Shown here: in pieces, positions 42,501-49,511 of the stretch | Layout of the letters: every line of letters starts with the position of its first letter | How positions within the stretch are numbered: the first letter of the stretch is position 1 | DNA from: Pseudonocardia endophytica | GTDB taxonomy: Bacteria; Actinomycetota; Actinomycetes; Mycobacteriales; Pseudonocardiaceae | Direction of reading: 5' to 3' | DNA: 64,000 nucleotides | Assembly (NCBI RefSeq): GCF_004339565.1 | Contig: NZ_SMFZ01000001.1 | Location: 1,488,001 to 1,552,000 of the forward strand | Made by a program: the position numbers and the translations under genes | Notes under the pieces: generated by a model | The model's database searches: none | What the model was told of the DNA's origin: nothing | Seen by the model: only the letters and a program-made list of their open reading frames with translations

Positions 42501-42999
42501 GTGGAACGGCCGCGCCGTGGACGACCCGGAGTCGTTCCTGCGGCCCGGTCAGGTCGCCTACGTCGCGCAGCTGCCGCGGGTGCTGTCCGGCTCGTTCGCG
42601 GACAACATCACGCTCGGGCACCGGAGGGCGGTCGGTGACGCCGTCGCCGACGCGCGGCTGGGACCGGACGTGGACGCCGCGGGCGGGACCGGCGCCGTCG
42701 TCGGGCACCGGGGGATCCGGCTGTCCGGCGGGCAGGTGCAACGCCTGGCCATGGCCCGTGCGCTCGCCACCGGGGCGGAGCTGATCGTCGCCGACGACGT
42801 GTCGTCCGCCCTGGACGTGCGCACCGAGATCGAGCTGTGGTCGGCGCTGCGGGAACGCGGCACGACGGTCGTCGGTGCCAGCTCGAAGCGGGCCGCGCTG
42901 GACCGCGCGGACCGCGTCGTCGTGCTGGAGGACGGGCGCGTCGCCGACCAGGGTCCGTGGCGGGAACTGTCCGCCCGCTGGGGGCACCTGGCGGGCTGA
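39571..42999 (+). CDS. Full-length ABC exporter: two TMD-NBD halves fused in one chain
   Basis: 1142 residues from GTG 39571, with GGAGG six bases upstream. Inner membrane. Order: TMD1 (1-310), NBD1 (about 320-560), TMD2 (590-870), NBD2 (about 900-1142). NBD1 has Walker A GRTGSGKST (about 353), an altered signature LSAGEEQ (about 457), Walker B VVVLDEAT with catalytic Glu, and the H-loop His in VAHRLST. NBD2 has GQVGSGKSS and an intact LSGGQVQ, but its Walker B is LIVADDVSSALD (Asp for Glu) and the H-loop reads GASSKRAAL (no His). Thus one composite ATP site is complete and the other degenerate. Substrate unknown; drug or lipid export is likely. Confidence 0.93.
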   Translation: MRGQALTWRRLAGVPVTVAVLLASVAAAAETAAATVAGQVAAGPTVALVAALAVLLVGSAGLDMGGRVLFSGVVGRAEGRLRADLLTSATAQPITVLEDQAVGELIDRVDDDTRQLAHLFRRAGWETGRAVLRSVLGWLVAGFVWWPAWVAFPVVAALVVLVAKPLTARIARCKTEEEAAWSDHSAQLEEAIAGQDDVRTALGQAHVVRAYAERAHAVLERVRRTCRASTKVGLRTGFLVHALLAGVALAGVAAVSGGGAGVAQLVTLWLLVTAFVGQVDQIVDRMPEIQAGLGALARVGSLLSAEREPSGGGSVPQGPASVRFDGLTAGYPGGFHLAGIDLTVEAGTTCALVGRTGSGKSTVVRVLSRAVEPPAGQVFVGGRDVTTVAIDDLRRAVGVVTQRTEILSATLAENITLFADVRRSDVETAVRALGLDEWVDGLPDGLDTRLGVGGLTLSAGEEQLVAFARLLVRDVAVVVLDEATARMDPQTEERVTRAASALLAGRTGILVAHRLSTVRRADTVAVLDGGRVVQEGPRASLAARPGRFADLLAAAGESPDTETAPAPLRRAARRPVVPPVAAPSPPLWRAVVRLLAAHPNWGLFGGFMFTLATVGGATGAVTGWLWGRVVGALEAGAQPWNAALLLTGVLLLFPVWIAFAFRTYPLWWSALALRMRLSVLRGQTMQHRLVRTPPGEVVARALDSDRLVLYADRWVDVANGVIVVGVTWLVSGDVRAAAVIGVALVLCAVTSAIGAPFAGRAGRAAADARARFGTALGSALEAVRTVKLAAAVGPVRAHLADVDRHRVRAAIREQSVRAVLDGVPGIVVQSAVVLSWSLHLNGTWDLPTALLVTTALSGSVFLGQVFGSAVTEAPIARRWLTTVSALAGTSRLAALPSGVDLVTGAAPEPDVPPREPLRRLSLEKVTAVHDDGTVGVEAVDLDVDAGALVLLTGQVGSGKSSLLAGLAGLVGHEGTVRWNGRAVDDPESFLRPGQVAYVAQLPRVLSGSFADNITLGHRRAVGDAVADARLGPDVDAAGGTGAVVGHRGIRLSGGQVQRLAMARALATGAELIVADDVSSALDVRTEIELWSALRERGTTVVGASSKRAALDRADRVVVLEDGRVADQGPWRELSARWGHLAG

Positions 43000-43064
43000 C
43001 CACACGCCGTCGAACCCGCGGCAGTCGCCCCGCGATCCGCACGACGGTCCGGGAGACGCACGCC

Positions 43065-43258
43065 GATCCGGGGAACGCACGCCGATCCGGGGAACGCACG
43101 CCGATCCGGGGAACGCACGCCGATCCGGGGAACGCACGCCAACCCGAGGGAACGCACGCCAACCCGAGGGAACGCACGCCAACCCGAGGGAACGCACGCC
43201 GATCCGGAGAACGCGCGGTGATCCAGGGAACGCACGGCAATCCGGAGAACGCACACGT
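43065..43258. repeat. Tandem repeat of 19-20 bp units
   Basis: Four perfect copies of GATCCGGGGAACGCACGCC (43065-43140), then three perfect copies of AACCCGAGGGAACGCACGCC (43141-43200), then about three diverged copies to 43258. No spacers, so not CRISPR. It lies downstream of the ABC exporter stop. Confidence 0.93.
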
Positions 43259-43543
43259 CCGGGCGCGCGCGTTCCCCAGGGAGGCGCGCGTCTGCCGGAT
43301 CACCGCGCGTTCGACGGCCCTGCGGCCCACCCGCGCACGAGGCGCGTCTCCCGAACCGCACCTCCACCGGGAGCCGTGACTCGGGCGAACGCACGCGGAC
43401 CGGGAGAACGTGCGCATCCGGCTGCATGCGTTGACCGGATCACAGCGCGTCCCGCGGATCACAGCGCGTTCGATGGCGTCGACCCGCCGCCATCCGCGGC
43501 GTCCCGCGGGTCGGCGCGTCATGCTCGACGGACACCCGCCCCT

Positions 43544-43598
43544 CCGAACGAACGGCACCTTCGAGCAGTGGCATTGCTCGAAGGTGCCGTTCGTTCGG
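43544..43598. terminator. Perfect 24-bp inverted repeat with 7-base loop
   Basis: Arms CCGAACGAACGGCACCTTCG(AGCA) at 43544-43567 and the exact complement at 43575-43598, loop GTGGCAT. It is placed between the convergent ABC exporter and crotonase genes, so it may act as a two-way terminator. The exact symmetry also fits a mobile or genome-wide dispersed palindrome. Confidence 0.8.
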
Positions 43599-43604
43599 GA
43601 CGGG

Positions 43605-43750
43605 GGTGGGCGGGACGGGGTGCGGTGGACGGGGCGAGGCGCGGCGGGGCCGGGCGCGGTGGGGCGGGGTCCGGTAGGGCGGGGTCCGGTGGGGCCGGGC
43701 GCGGTGGGGCCGGGCGCGGTGGGGCCGGGCGCGGTGGGGTGCGGTGGGTG
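43605..43750 (+). repeat. G-run array with quadruplex potential
   Basis: Imperfect 15-17 bp units of the type GGGGCCGGGCGCGGT and GGGGCGGGGTCCGGT, repeated about six to eight times. The plus strand carries more than 12 runs of three to five G within 150 bases. It reaches the stop codon of the crotonase gene. Confidence 0.85.
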
Positions 43751-43758
43751 GGCGCGGG

Positions 43759-44523
43759 TCAGGTGCCGGTCCAGACCGGGGCGCGCTTCTCGGCGAACGC
43801 GGTCGCGCCCTCCCGGGCGTCCTGGGAGGCGAACACGACGGCGTTGATCTCGTTCTGCTTCGCCCAGCGCTCCTCGTGCGACCAGTCGTCGGCCGACGTG
43901 GCGATCCGCTTCGTCGCGGCGACGGCCAGCGGCCCGTTGGCGGCGATCGTCGCGGCGAGTGCGATGGCCGCGTCGGCCGCGCCGCCGTCGTCGACGAGGC
44001 GGTTGACCAGACCGTGCGCGTGCGCCGTCGCGGCGTCGATCGGCTCGCCGGTCAGCAGCATCTCGAGAGCGACGGCACGCGGCACGCGCTGCGACAGCAT
44101 CAGCGCCCCACCCGCAGCGGCGACGAGCGCGCGCTTCACCTCGGGCACGCCGAACCGGGCGCCGTGACCGGCGACGACGAGGTCACAGGCCAGCACGAGC
44201 TCGAAGCCACCCGCCAGCGCCCAGCCCTCGACGGCCGCGATCAGCGGCTTGACCGGCGGCGTCTCCGTGATCCCGCAGAGGCCGCGGCCCTCGATCGCCG
44301 GCCGCTCGCCGCGCAGGAACGCCTTCAGGTCCATCCCGGCGGAGAACGTGCCGCCCGCGCCGGTCAGCACGCCGGCGCGCAGATCGCCGTCGGACTCCAG
44401 CTCGTCGACGGCGTGCGCGATCCCGCGGGCCGTGGCCTCGTCGAGCGCGTTCTTCGCCGCGGGGCGGTTGATGGTGATCACCTGGACGGCGCCGCGGCGC
44501 TCGACGAGGACCTCGTCCGACAT
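43759..44523 (-). CDS. Enoyl-CoA hydratase/isomerase (crotonase) family protein
   Basis: 254 residues, ATG 44523. Crotonase fold acting on acyl-CoA in the cytoplasm. The oxyanion-hole segments are GGTFSAGMDLKAFLRGE and EGWALAGGFELVLACDLVVAG. In the second, the catalytic-Glu position of true hydratases reads PEVKRALVAAAGG (no hydratase EG pair). This suggests an isomerase or other crotonase reaction rather than classical hydration, a common feature of the actinobacterial EchA group. The terminal helix AEKRAPVWTGT is canonical. It is followed upstream by the VOC gene on the same strand. Confidence 0.9.
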   Translation of the reverse strand: MSDEVLVERRGAVQVITINRPAAKNALDEATARGIAHAVDELESDGDLRAGVLTGAGGTFSAGMDLKAFLRGERPAIEGRGLCGITETPPVKPLIAAVEGWALAGGFELVLACDLVVAGHGARFGVPEVKRALVAAAGGALMLSQRVPRAVALEMLLTGEPIDAATAHAHGLVNRLVDDGGAADAAIALAATIAANGPLAVAATKRIATSADDWSHEERWAKQNEINAVVFASQDAREGATAFAEKRAPVWTGT

Positions 44524-44558
44524 GCCCGCACTATGGCACGGCGCCGAGGTACCCGCGG

Positions 44559-44972
44559 TCAGGCCTGTCCGATGTTGACCAGCCAGGAGACGCCGAAGCG
44601 GTCGTTGCAGGAGCCGAACTCGTCGCCCCACATCTGCTTGTCCAGCGGGCAGGTGATCTCCGCGCCCGTCGAGATCTTCTCCCAGTAGCCGCGCAGCTCG
44701 GCCGCGTCGTCGGCGCCGCCGGACAGCGAGACGGAGAACGACGTGCCCCACGGCGCGGACTGCCCGGGTGGCGGGTCGCCCGCCATCAGCGTGTACCCGG
44801 CCGGGGTCTCCAACTGGCCGTGCATGATCTTCGACGCGCGCTCCGGGTCCTGCTCGCCCATGTCGCCGAACGTCATCAGCACGAGCTCGCCGCCGAAGAC
44901 ATCCTGGTAGAACTCCATCGCCTCGCGGGCGTTGCCGTCGAAGCCGAGGTACGGGTTGAGACGCGAGGCCAT
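44559..44972 (-). CDS. VOC superfamily protein (PhnB-like glyoxalase fold)
   Basis: 137 residues, ATG 44972, with a strong GAGGAGGAG tract just upstream. It starts with SRLNPYLGFDGNAREAMEFYQDVFGGEL and ends DEFGSCNDRFGVSWLVNIGQ, both diagnostic for the PhnB/YjdN-type vicinal-oxygen-chelate proteins. The fold is a paired beta-alpha-beta-beta-beta module, often dimeric. Function of this subgroup is not established. The next gene on the strand, 35 bp downstream, is the crotonase. Confidence 0.9.
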   Translation of the reverse strand: MASRLNPYLGFDGNAREAMEFYQDVFGGELVLMTFGDMGEQDPERASKIMHGQLETPAGYTLMAGDPPPGQSAPWGTSFSVSLSGGADDAAELRGYWEKISTGAEITCPLDKQMWGDEFGSCNDRFGVSWLVNIGQA

Positions 44973-45033
44973 GGGGCTCCTCCTCGGGGAGAGAGTGTTC
45001 TCACCGGGGTCCTCCGGTCCGGCACGGCCCGCG

Positions 45034-46548
45034 TTACAGCGTCAGGTGCCGCACTCCGGCCGGTAGATCGGCCGGGACGTGGTGCGAGACGACGACGACC
45101 GTGCGCCCCGGTGGACGGAGCGTGAACAGCGTGTGCAGCAGGCGGTCCGCGTCGGCCGGCGCGAGTCCCTCGGCCGGCTCGTCGAAGAGCTGAACGGGGT
45201 GGTCGGCGAGCAGCGTGCGGGCGACGAGCAGCCGCCGTCGCTGCCCGCCGGACAGGTTCTCGGCACCTTCCGCGAGTGCGCCGTCCAGACCTCCGTCGAC
45301 GACGTCCGGGGTCAGGTCGGCAGCGGCGAGTGCGGCCCGGAGCGCGTCGTCGGACCGTCCGGGTCGGGCGATCAGGAGCGCGTCGCGCAGCGTGGAGCGC
45401 GGGAGGTGCGCGTCCTGCCAGAGCCCGCCGACCCGCTCGCGCACGGCGCCGGGGTCCAGCGTGCGTACGTCGACACCGTCCAGTGTGTACTCCCCGACGG
45501 GTTCCCGTACCCGCCACAGCGCGGCCAGCAGCGTGGACTTGCCGGACCCGCTCGGCCCGGACAGCAGGACGCGGGAGCCGGGCGGCAGGTCCAGGTCGAG
45601 CGCAGGGTCGCGCAGTCGCAGGTGGGGCGTGCCGCCACCCGGGACACCGTCACCGTGCGCGGGCACCGGCCCCGTGCCGATCGAGTCGAGACGACGGCGG
45701 GCCGCGCGGGCCACAGCCAGGCGCGGTGCGGCGACGAGCAGCGCGAACGCCTCCGCGAGCACCGCGGACACCACCACCGGGACGACGGCGGCCCACGCCG
45801 GTCCGAGGTGCGCCGCCCCGGCGACGGAACCCGCGAGCGCCGCCGCGACGGTCAGCCCGGCCACGCCGCGCAGCACGCCCTGCTCGCGGGCGGCGGTCCG
45901 CTCCGCTGCTCCGACCCGCGCCGCGCACGCCCCGGCCGCCCGCTCGGCACGGTCGAGTGCTCCGAACACGGCGAGGTCGGTGCCGGCCCGGGTGATCTCC
46001 AGCGCCGCCGCGGACAGTTCCTCGCGCCCGACCGCGATCCCTTCGGCCCGCGCACCCGCCCGGCGCACGGCGACCGGCACGAGCGCGACGACGGCGACCA
46101 CTCCCGCCGTGATCGCCACCGCGGCGGCCGGGGCACCCGCTACCAGCGCGAGCAGGACCGCGGCGGTCCCGGTCAGCCCCACGGCGACCGCCGGCAGCAC
46201 CCCGCGCACGACGAGGTCACCGACCGCGTCCACATCGGACACGAGGCGGTGCACCCAGCGTCCGCGGGCGATCGTCGTGCTCCGCGGCACCAGATCTGCG
46301 ACGACGCGGGCCCGCCGGTCCGCGAGACCGGCCAGGACGGCGTCGTGCCCGGCGAGGCGTTCGACGTAGCGCAGCAACCCGGCGGAGACGGCCAGCGCCC
46401 GCACGGCGACGATCGCCCCGGACAGTGCCGCGATGCCCGGTCGCCCGCCTGCCGTGACGACGAGCCACACCGCCGTCGCGACCAGGGCGACCGACGCGAG
46501 CGACGCCGCCGACGCCGCCGCACCCGCCAGCACGAGCCGGCGCGTCAT
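45034..46548 (-). CDS. cydC: Thiol reductant ABC exporter subunit CydC
   Basis: 504 residues, ATG 46548 with GGAG nine bases upstream. Half-transporter that, with CydD, exports cysteine/glutathione-type thiols needed to assemble cytochrome bd. TMD blocks SGAIVAVRALAVSAGLLRYVERLAGHDAVLAGLADRRARV are typical of CydC. NBD: Walker A GPSGSGKST, signature LSGGQRRRLLVARTLL, Walker B VQLFDEPAEGL, H-loop VVSHH. It is the last gene of the cydABDC set, but a 199-bp gap with two palindromes separates it from cydD, unlike the tight spacing of the other three. Confidence 0.92.
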   Translation of the reverse strand: MTRRLVLAGAAASAASLASVALVATAVWLVVTAGGRPGIAALSGAIVAVRALAVSAGLLRYVERLAGHDAVLAGLADRRARVVADLVPRSTTIARGRWVHRLVSDVDAVGDLVVRGVLPAVAVGLTGTAAVLLALVAGAPAAAVAITAGVVAVVALVPVAVRRAGARAEGIAVGREELSAAALEITRAGTDLAVFGALDRAERAAGACAARVGAAERTAAREQGVLRGVAGLTVAAALAGSVAGAAHLGPAWAAVVPVVVSAVLAEAFALLVAAPRLAVARAARRRLDSIGTGPVPAHGDGVPGGGTPHLRLRDPALDLDLPPGSRVLLSGPSGSGKSTLLAALWRVREPVGEYTLDGVDVRTLDPGAVRERVGGLWQDAHLPRSTLRDALLIARPGRSDDALRAALAAADLTPDVVDGGLDGALAEGAENLSGGQRRRLLVARTLLADHPVQLFDEPAEGLAPADADRLLHTLFTLRPPGRTVVVVSHHVPADLPAGVRHLTL

Positions 46549-46691
46549 GACGGCCGCTCCGTCCGCGTCCCGATACCGCGACTTCGCTGACCTGCGCCGA
46601 CGCTGAGTTCGCGATCCACCGCGCGGTCGTGCGCCCGCCCCGCGGTGGTGCGCCGCAGGTCGCCGTCCGGCGCCGCAGGCGCTCCCGCCCG

Positions 46692-46740
46692 AACGGATGT
46701 GGCATTCGTTCCGATCATGCGAACGGATGTCACGTTCGCC
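46692..46740. repeat. Two short related palindromes between cydD and cydC
   Basis: GAACGGATGTGGCATTCGTTC (about 46691-46711, nine-base arms with one wobble) and GCGAACGGATGTCACGTTCGC (seven-base arms, ending about 46740) lie in tandem and share GAACGGATGT. They could attenuate transcription between cydD and cydC. Their wording resembles the GAACG-based hairpin at 43544, which suggests a dispersed repeat family. Confidence 0.75.
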
Positions 46741-46747
46741 CGCGGCG

Positions 46748-48496
46748 TCACGACGCGACCGCCAGCGACGTGAGGTGGACGACCCGGTCGGCGCGGGCGG
46801 CGACGGCGGCGCGGTGCGTCGCGACCAGCATCGTCACGCCGGGCGGGCGGCGGTCCAGCACGCGGGCCTCGCTGCCCGCGTCGACGTGCGCGGTCGGCTC
46901 GTCGCAGAGCAGTAGCCCGGACGGGCGTAGCAGCGCGCGGGCCATGCCGAGGCGGTGCCGCTCGCCGGTCGAGAACAGCAGGGGTGCGTACAGGCCGCCG
47001 GGTGCGGCGGCGACGACGTGGTCGACGTCGGCGGCGGCCAGTGCCGCCCACAGCCGGTCGTCGGACGCGGCCGGGTCGGCGAGCCGCAACGCCTCGGCGA
47101 CGGTCGTGCCGGTGAGCTGCGGAGACTGTGGCGCCCAGCCCAGGTGGGCACGCCAGCGGTCACCGGAGAGGTCGCCAACCGGCGCGCCGTCGATCAGGAT
47201 CTCGCCCGCCTCCGGCTCGAGGAGTCCGGCCAGTACGGCGAGCACGGTGGACTTGCCGCACCCGCTCGGCCCGAGCAGGGCGGTGCAGGTGCCGGGCTCG
47301 AGGCGCAGGTCGAACCCGTCGAGCACCGGACGTCCGGGCTCCCAACCGGCGCGGATCCGGACGAGCTCGACGACGGCACCGGACGGATCCGGCGGCGAGG
47401 CGGCACCGACACCGGCACCGACACCGGCAGCGGCACCGGCACCGGCACCGGCCGGATCATGCGATGCGGCGCCGATCGGGCCCGGCGGAGCCGTGCCTCC
47501 CGGGACGGGCGCAGGCCCGCCACCCCGGTTCCGCCCGACGACGGCGACCGGGTCCGGGCGAACGCCGCCGACGTCGGACTCTCCGACCTCGAGCCGGTCC
47601 AGCACGGCCAGCCCGTCGGCCGTCTCGTGCGCGGACGCACCGGCCGCACGCAACGCCGCGAACGCCTCCGGCACCAGCAGCAGCACGATCACGCCCGCGA
47701 CCAGGGGCATCGTCCCGTCGAGCAGTCGCAGCCCGATCGGGACGGCGACGACGGCGATCGACAACGACGCCAGCAGCTCCAGGACGAGCGCGGAGAGGAA
47801 CGCCGTACGCAGCACGCGCATCGTCGCCCGCCGGTAGGCGTGGCTCCAGTGCCGCACGACACCGGCCTGATCGTCGGCCACTCCGAGCACGCGCAGTCCG
47901 GGCAGCGCGCGCAGCACGTCGGCGAAGACACCGCCGAGACGGCCGAGCTCCCCGAGACGCTCACGCGTCCGCTCCCCCGTGTTCCGCCCGACGAGCGCCA
48001 TGAACACCGGCACGAGCACGAGGCCGACGAGCACGACGAGCGCGGAGCGCGGGTCGGCGACCGCGACCCGGCCCAGCACGAGCAGCGGCAGCACCACGCC
48101 GGTGACCATCCGCGGGAGCGCGACGGCGACGGCGTCGGACAGCCCGTCGACTCCGGCGCCGAGCAACGCCGCGTCGCTGCCCGCAGCGCGATCCGGATCC
48201 CCCGGCCGCGCAGCACGCCGGGTCTGGACCCGCAGGAGGTTCGCGCGGGCCTCGGTCGCGACGGCCGCCGCGGCGGACCCGGCGACACCGTCCCGAGTGG
48301 CACCGGCCAACCCGCGGACGGCGACGAGCGCGGCCAGCACGACGAGCGCGGCCGGCGTCGGCTCGAGAACGGCCCTCGCGAGCGCCTCGGCGGCGGCCAC
48401 CGACGCGACGGCGGTGAGGACGGTGACGGCGACGAGCAGGCGGAGGCGTCCGCGGGAGCCCGGGAGGGGCCCGGCCGCGGAGAGCAGAGCGCGCAC
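46748..48496 (-). CDS. cydD: Thiol reductant ABC exporter subunit CydD
   Basis: 582 residues. GTG 48496 begins one base after the cydB stop (TGA-C-GTG), which fixes the start. Six-segment TMD followed by an NBD: Walker A GPSGCGKST, Walker B LLLCDEPTAHVD, H-loop VATHR. The ABC signature is FSTGERHRLGMARALL, so LSGGQ is degenerate, while CydC keeps a perfect one; the CydDC heterodimer should have one strong and one weak ATP site. An Ala/Gly/Pro-rich linker (about residues 330-380) joins TMD and NBD and is longer than usual. It supplies reductant to the periplasmic side for cytochrome bd maturation. Confidence 0.92.
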   Translation of the reverse strand: MRALLSAAGPLPGSRGRLRLLVAVTVLTAVASVAAAEALARAVLEPTPAALVVLAALVAVRGLAGATRDGVAGSAAAAVATEARANLLRVQTRRAARPGDPDRAAGSDAALLGAGVDGLSDAVAVALPRMVTGVVLPLLVLGRVAVADPRSALVVLVGLVLVPVFMALVGRNTGERTRERLGELGRLGGVFADVLRALPGLRVLGVADDQAGVVRHWSHAYRRATMRVLRTAFLSALVLELLASLSIAVVAVPIGLRLLDGTMPLVAGVIVLLLVPEAFAALRAAGASAHETADGLAVLDRLEVGESDVGGVRPDPVAVVGRNRGGGPAPVPGGTAPPGPIGAASHDPAGAGAGAAAGVGAGVGAASPPDPSGAVVELVRIRAGWEPGRPVLDGFDLRLEPGTCTALLGPSGCGKSTVLAVLAGLLEPEAGEILIDGAPVGDLSGDRWRAHLGWAPQSPQLTGTTVAEALRLADPAASDDRLWAALAAADVDHVVAAAPGGLYAPLLFSTGERHRLGMARALLRPSGLLLCDEPTAHVDAGSEARVLDRRPPGVTMLVATHRAAVAARADRVVHLTSLAVAS

Positions 48497-48497
48497 G

Positions 48498-49511
48498 TCA
48501 ACGATCCGGGCCGGACGGAGCAGGGGCGGGCGGCGCCTGGTCGAGCGGTCCTGCGCCGGGTGACGCCGCATCCGCCGGGACGGCTCCGAGGGACGTCGGG
48601 CCGGACGGACCGGGTCCGAGCGGGATCGCGCCGGACGCAGCCGGGCCGGAGGAGCCCGGGCCGGGCCCCGCGCCCCGCCAGAACCAGATCTGCACGGCGA
48701 GGACGAGGACGAACGTCGGGCCCGCGACGCCGGTGACCAGCGCCGCCCCGGCCGGGCTCGTCACCAGCTCCGCGACCGGGACGGTCCCGGACCCCGGTAC
48801 GGCCAGGTCCGGCCACCGCGCCACCATCGGCGCGACGGCGGCCGTCGCGAGAAGGGTCCCCGCGAACACCGGCCGGCGCGCGAGCAGCACTCCCGCGACG
48901 ACGAGCACGGCGACGACGGCCGCCCCGAGCACCGCTCCCCCGGCGGCGAGCACGACGGCGGGCACCACGAGAAGGGCGCCCACGAGAGCGAGTGTCCACA
49001 TCGGAACGCGCACGCCGAGCGCCCAGCCGGAGACGACGACGTCGAACCCGATCACGGCCGGTACGCCGAGCACCGGCCACACGCCGGCCGCGACGGCCAG
49101 GAACCCCCCGGTCCCGGCCGCGGTGGCAAGGGCTCCGGTCGCGGCCAGTGCGCTGCGGACGGCGTTCGGGCCGGTGCCGGTCCGCGCTCCCGGCCGGGGG
49201 ATCCCCAGCGCCGCAACGCCGAGCGCGGCCACCCGCAGCACGAGCCCGGCCGCGATCGCGAGCACCCACCAGTACGCCGACGCGACGACGGCGCTCTCCC
49301 AGCGCGGGAACAGACCGACCAGCAGACCGGCCGCAGCAACCATCCACACGTGCCCGAGCAGCAGCTGCGGGCCGGTGCCGGCGAGCACGAGACCCCGGTC
49401 CCGCCCGGCCGTCCCGGTGACCGCACGCAGCGCCGTTCCGCGCCCGATGCCGTCGAGCCCGACGAACGCCGCGAGGACGGCGACGAGCAAGGCCGGCGAT
49501 GCAGCGGTCAC
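48498..49511 (-). CDS. cydB: Cytochrome bd ubiquinol/menaquinol oxidase subunit II
   Basis: 337 residues. GTG 49511 overlaps the cydA stop (GTGA), so translation is coupled. Eight or so hydrophobic segments with the CydB pattern: VGLDGIGRGTALRA near the N-terminus (in place of the common DGFDLG start), LLLGHVWMVAAAGLLVGLFPRWES, and PTFVLVLAVQIWFWR at the end. The last 60 residues are a Pro/Gly/Ala-rich cytoplasmic tail not found in typical CydB. It is a structural partner of CydA in the high-affinity oxidase. It is more diverged than cydA. Confidence 0.87.
   Translation of the reverse strand: MTAASPALLVAVLAAFVGLDGIGRGTALRAVTGTAGRDRGLVLAGTGPQLLLGHVWMVAAAGLLVGLFPRWESAVVASAYWWVLAIAAGLVLRVAALGVAALGIPRPGARTGTGPNAVRSALAATGALATAAGTGGFLAVAAGVWPVLGVPAVIGFDVVVSGWALGVRVPMWTLALVGALLVVPAVVLAAGGAVLGAAVVAVLVVAGVLLARRPVFAGTLLATAAVAPMVARWPDLAVPGSGTVPVAELVTSPAGAALVTGVAGPTFVLVLAVQIWFWRGAGPGPGSSGPAASGAIPLGPGPSGPTSLGAVPADAASPGAGPLDQAPPAPAPSGPDR

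Larger units (their letters stand above)
43000..43758. other. Convergent intergenic region rich in repeats
   Basis: 759 bp with the tandem array (43065-43258), short recurring GATCACxGCGCGTTC-like words (43300-43470), the perfect hairpin (43544-43598) and a G-run array (about 43605-43750). No coding frame here is convincing. Confidence 0.75.

Noticed and set aside
39745..43254. 1169-codon minus-strand ORF
   Set aside because: Antisense to the fused ABC exporter and extended by the tandem repeats; no domain content.
43065..43258. Possible CRISPR array
   Set aside because: Repeats are directly adjacent with no spacers, unit length is 19-20 bp, and no cas genes are in the window.
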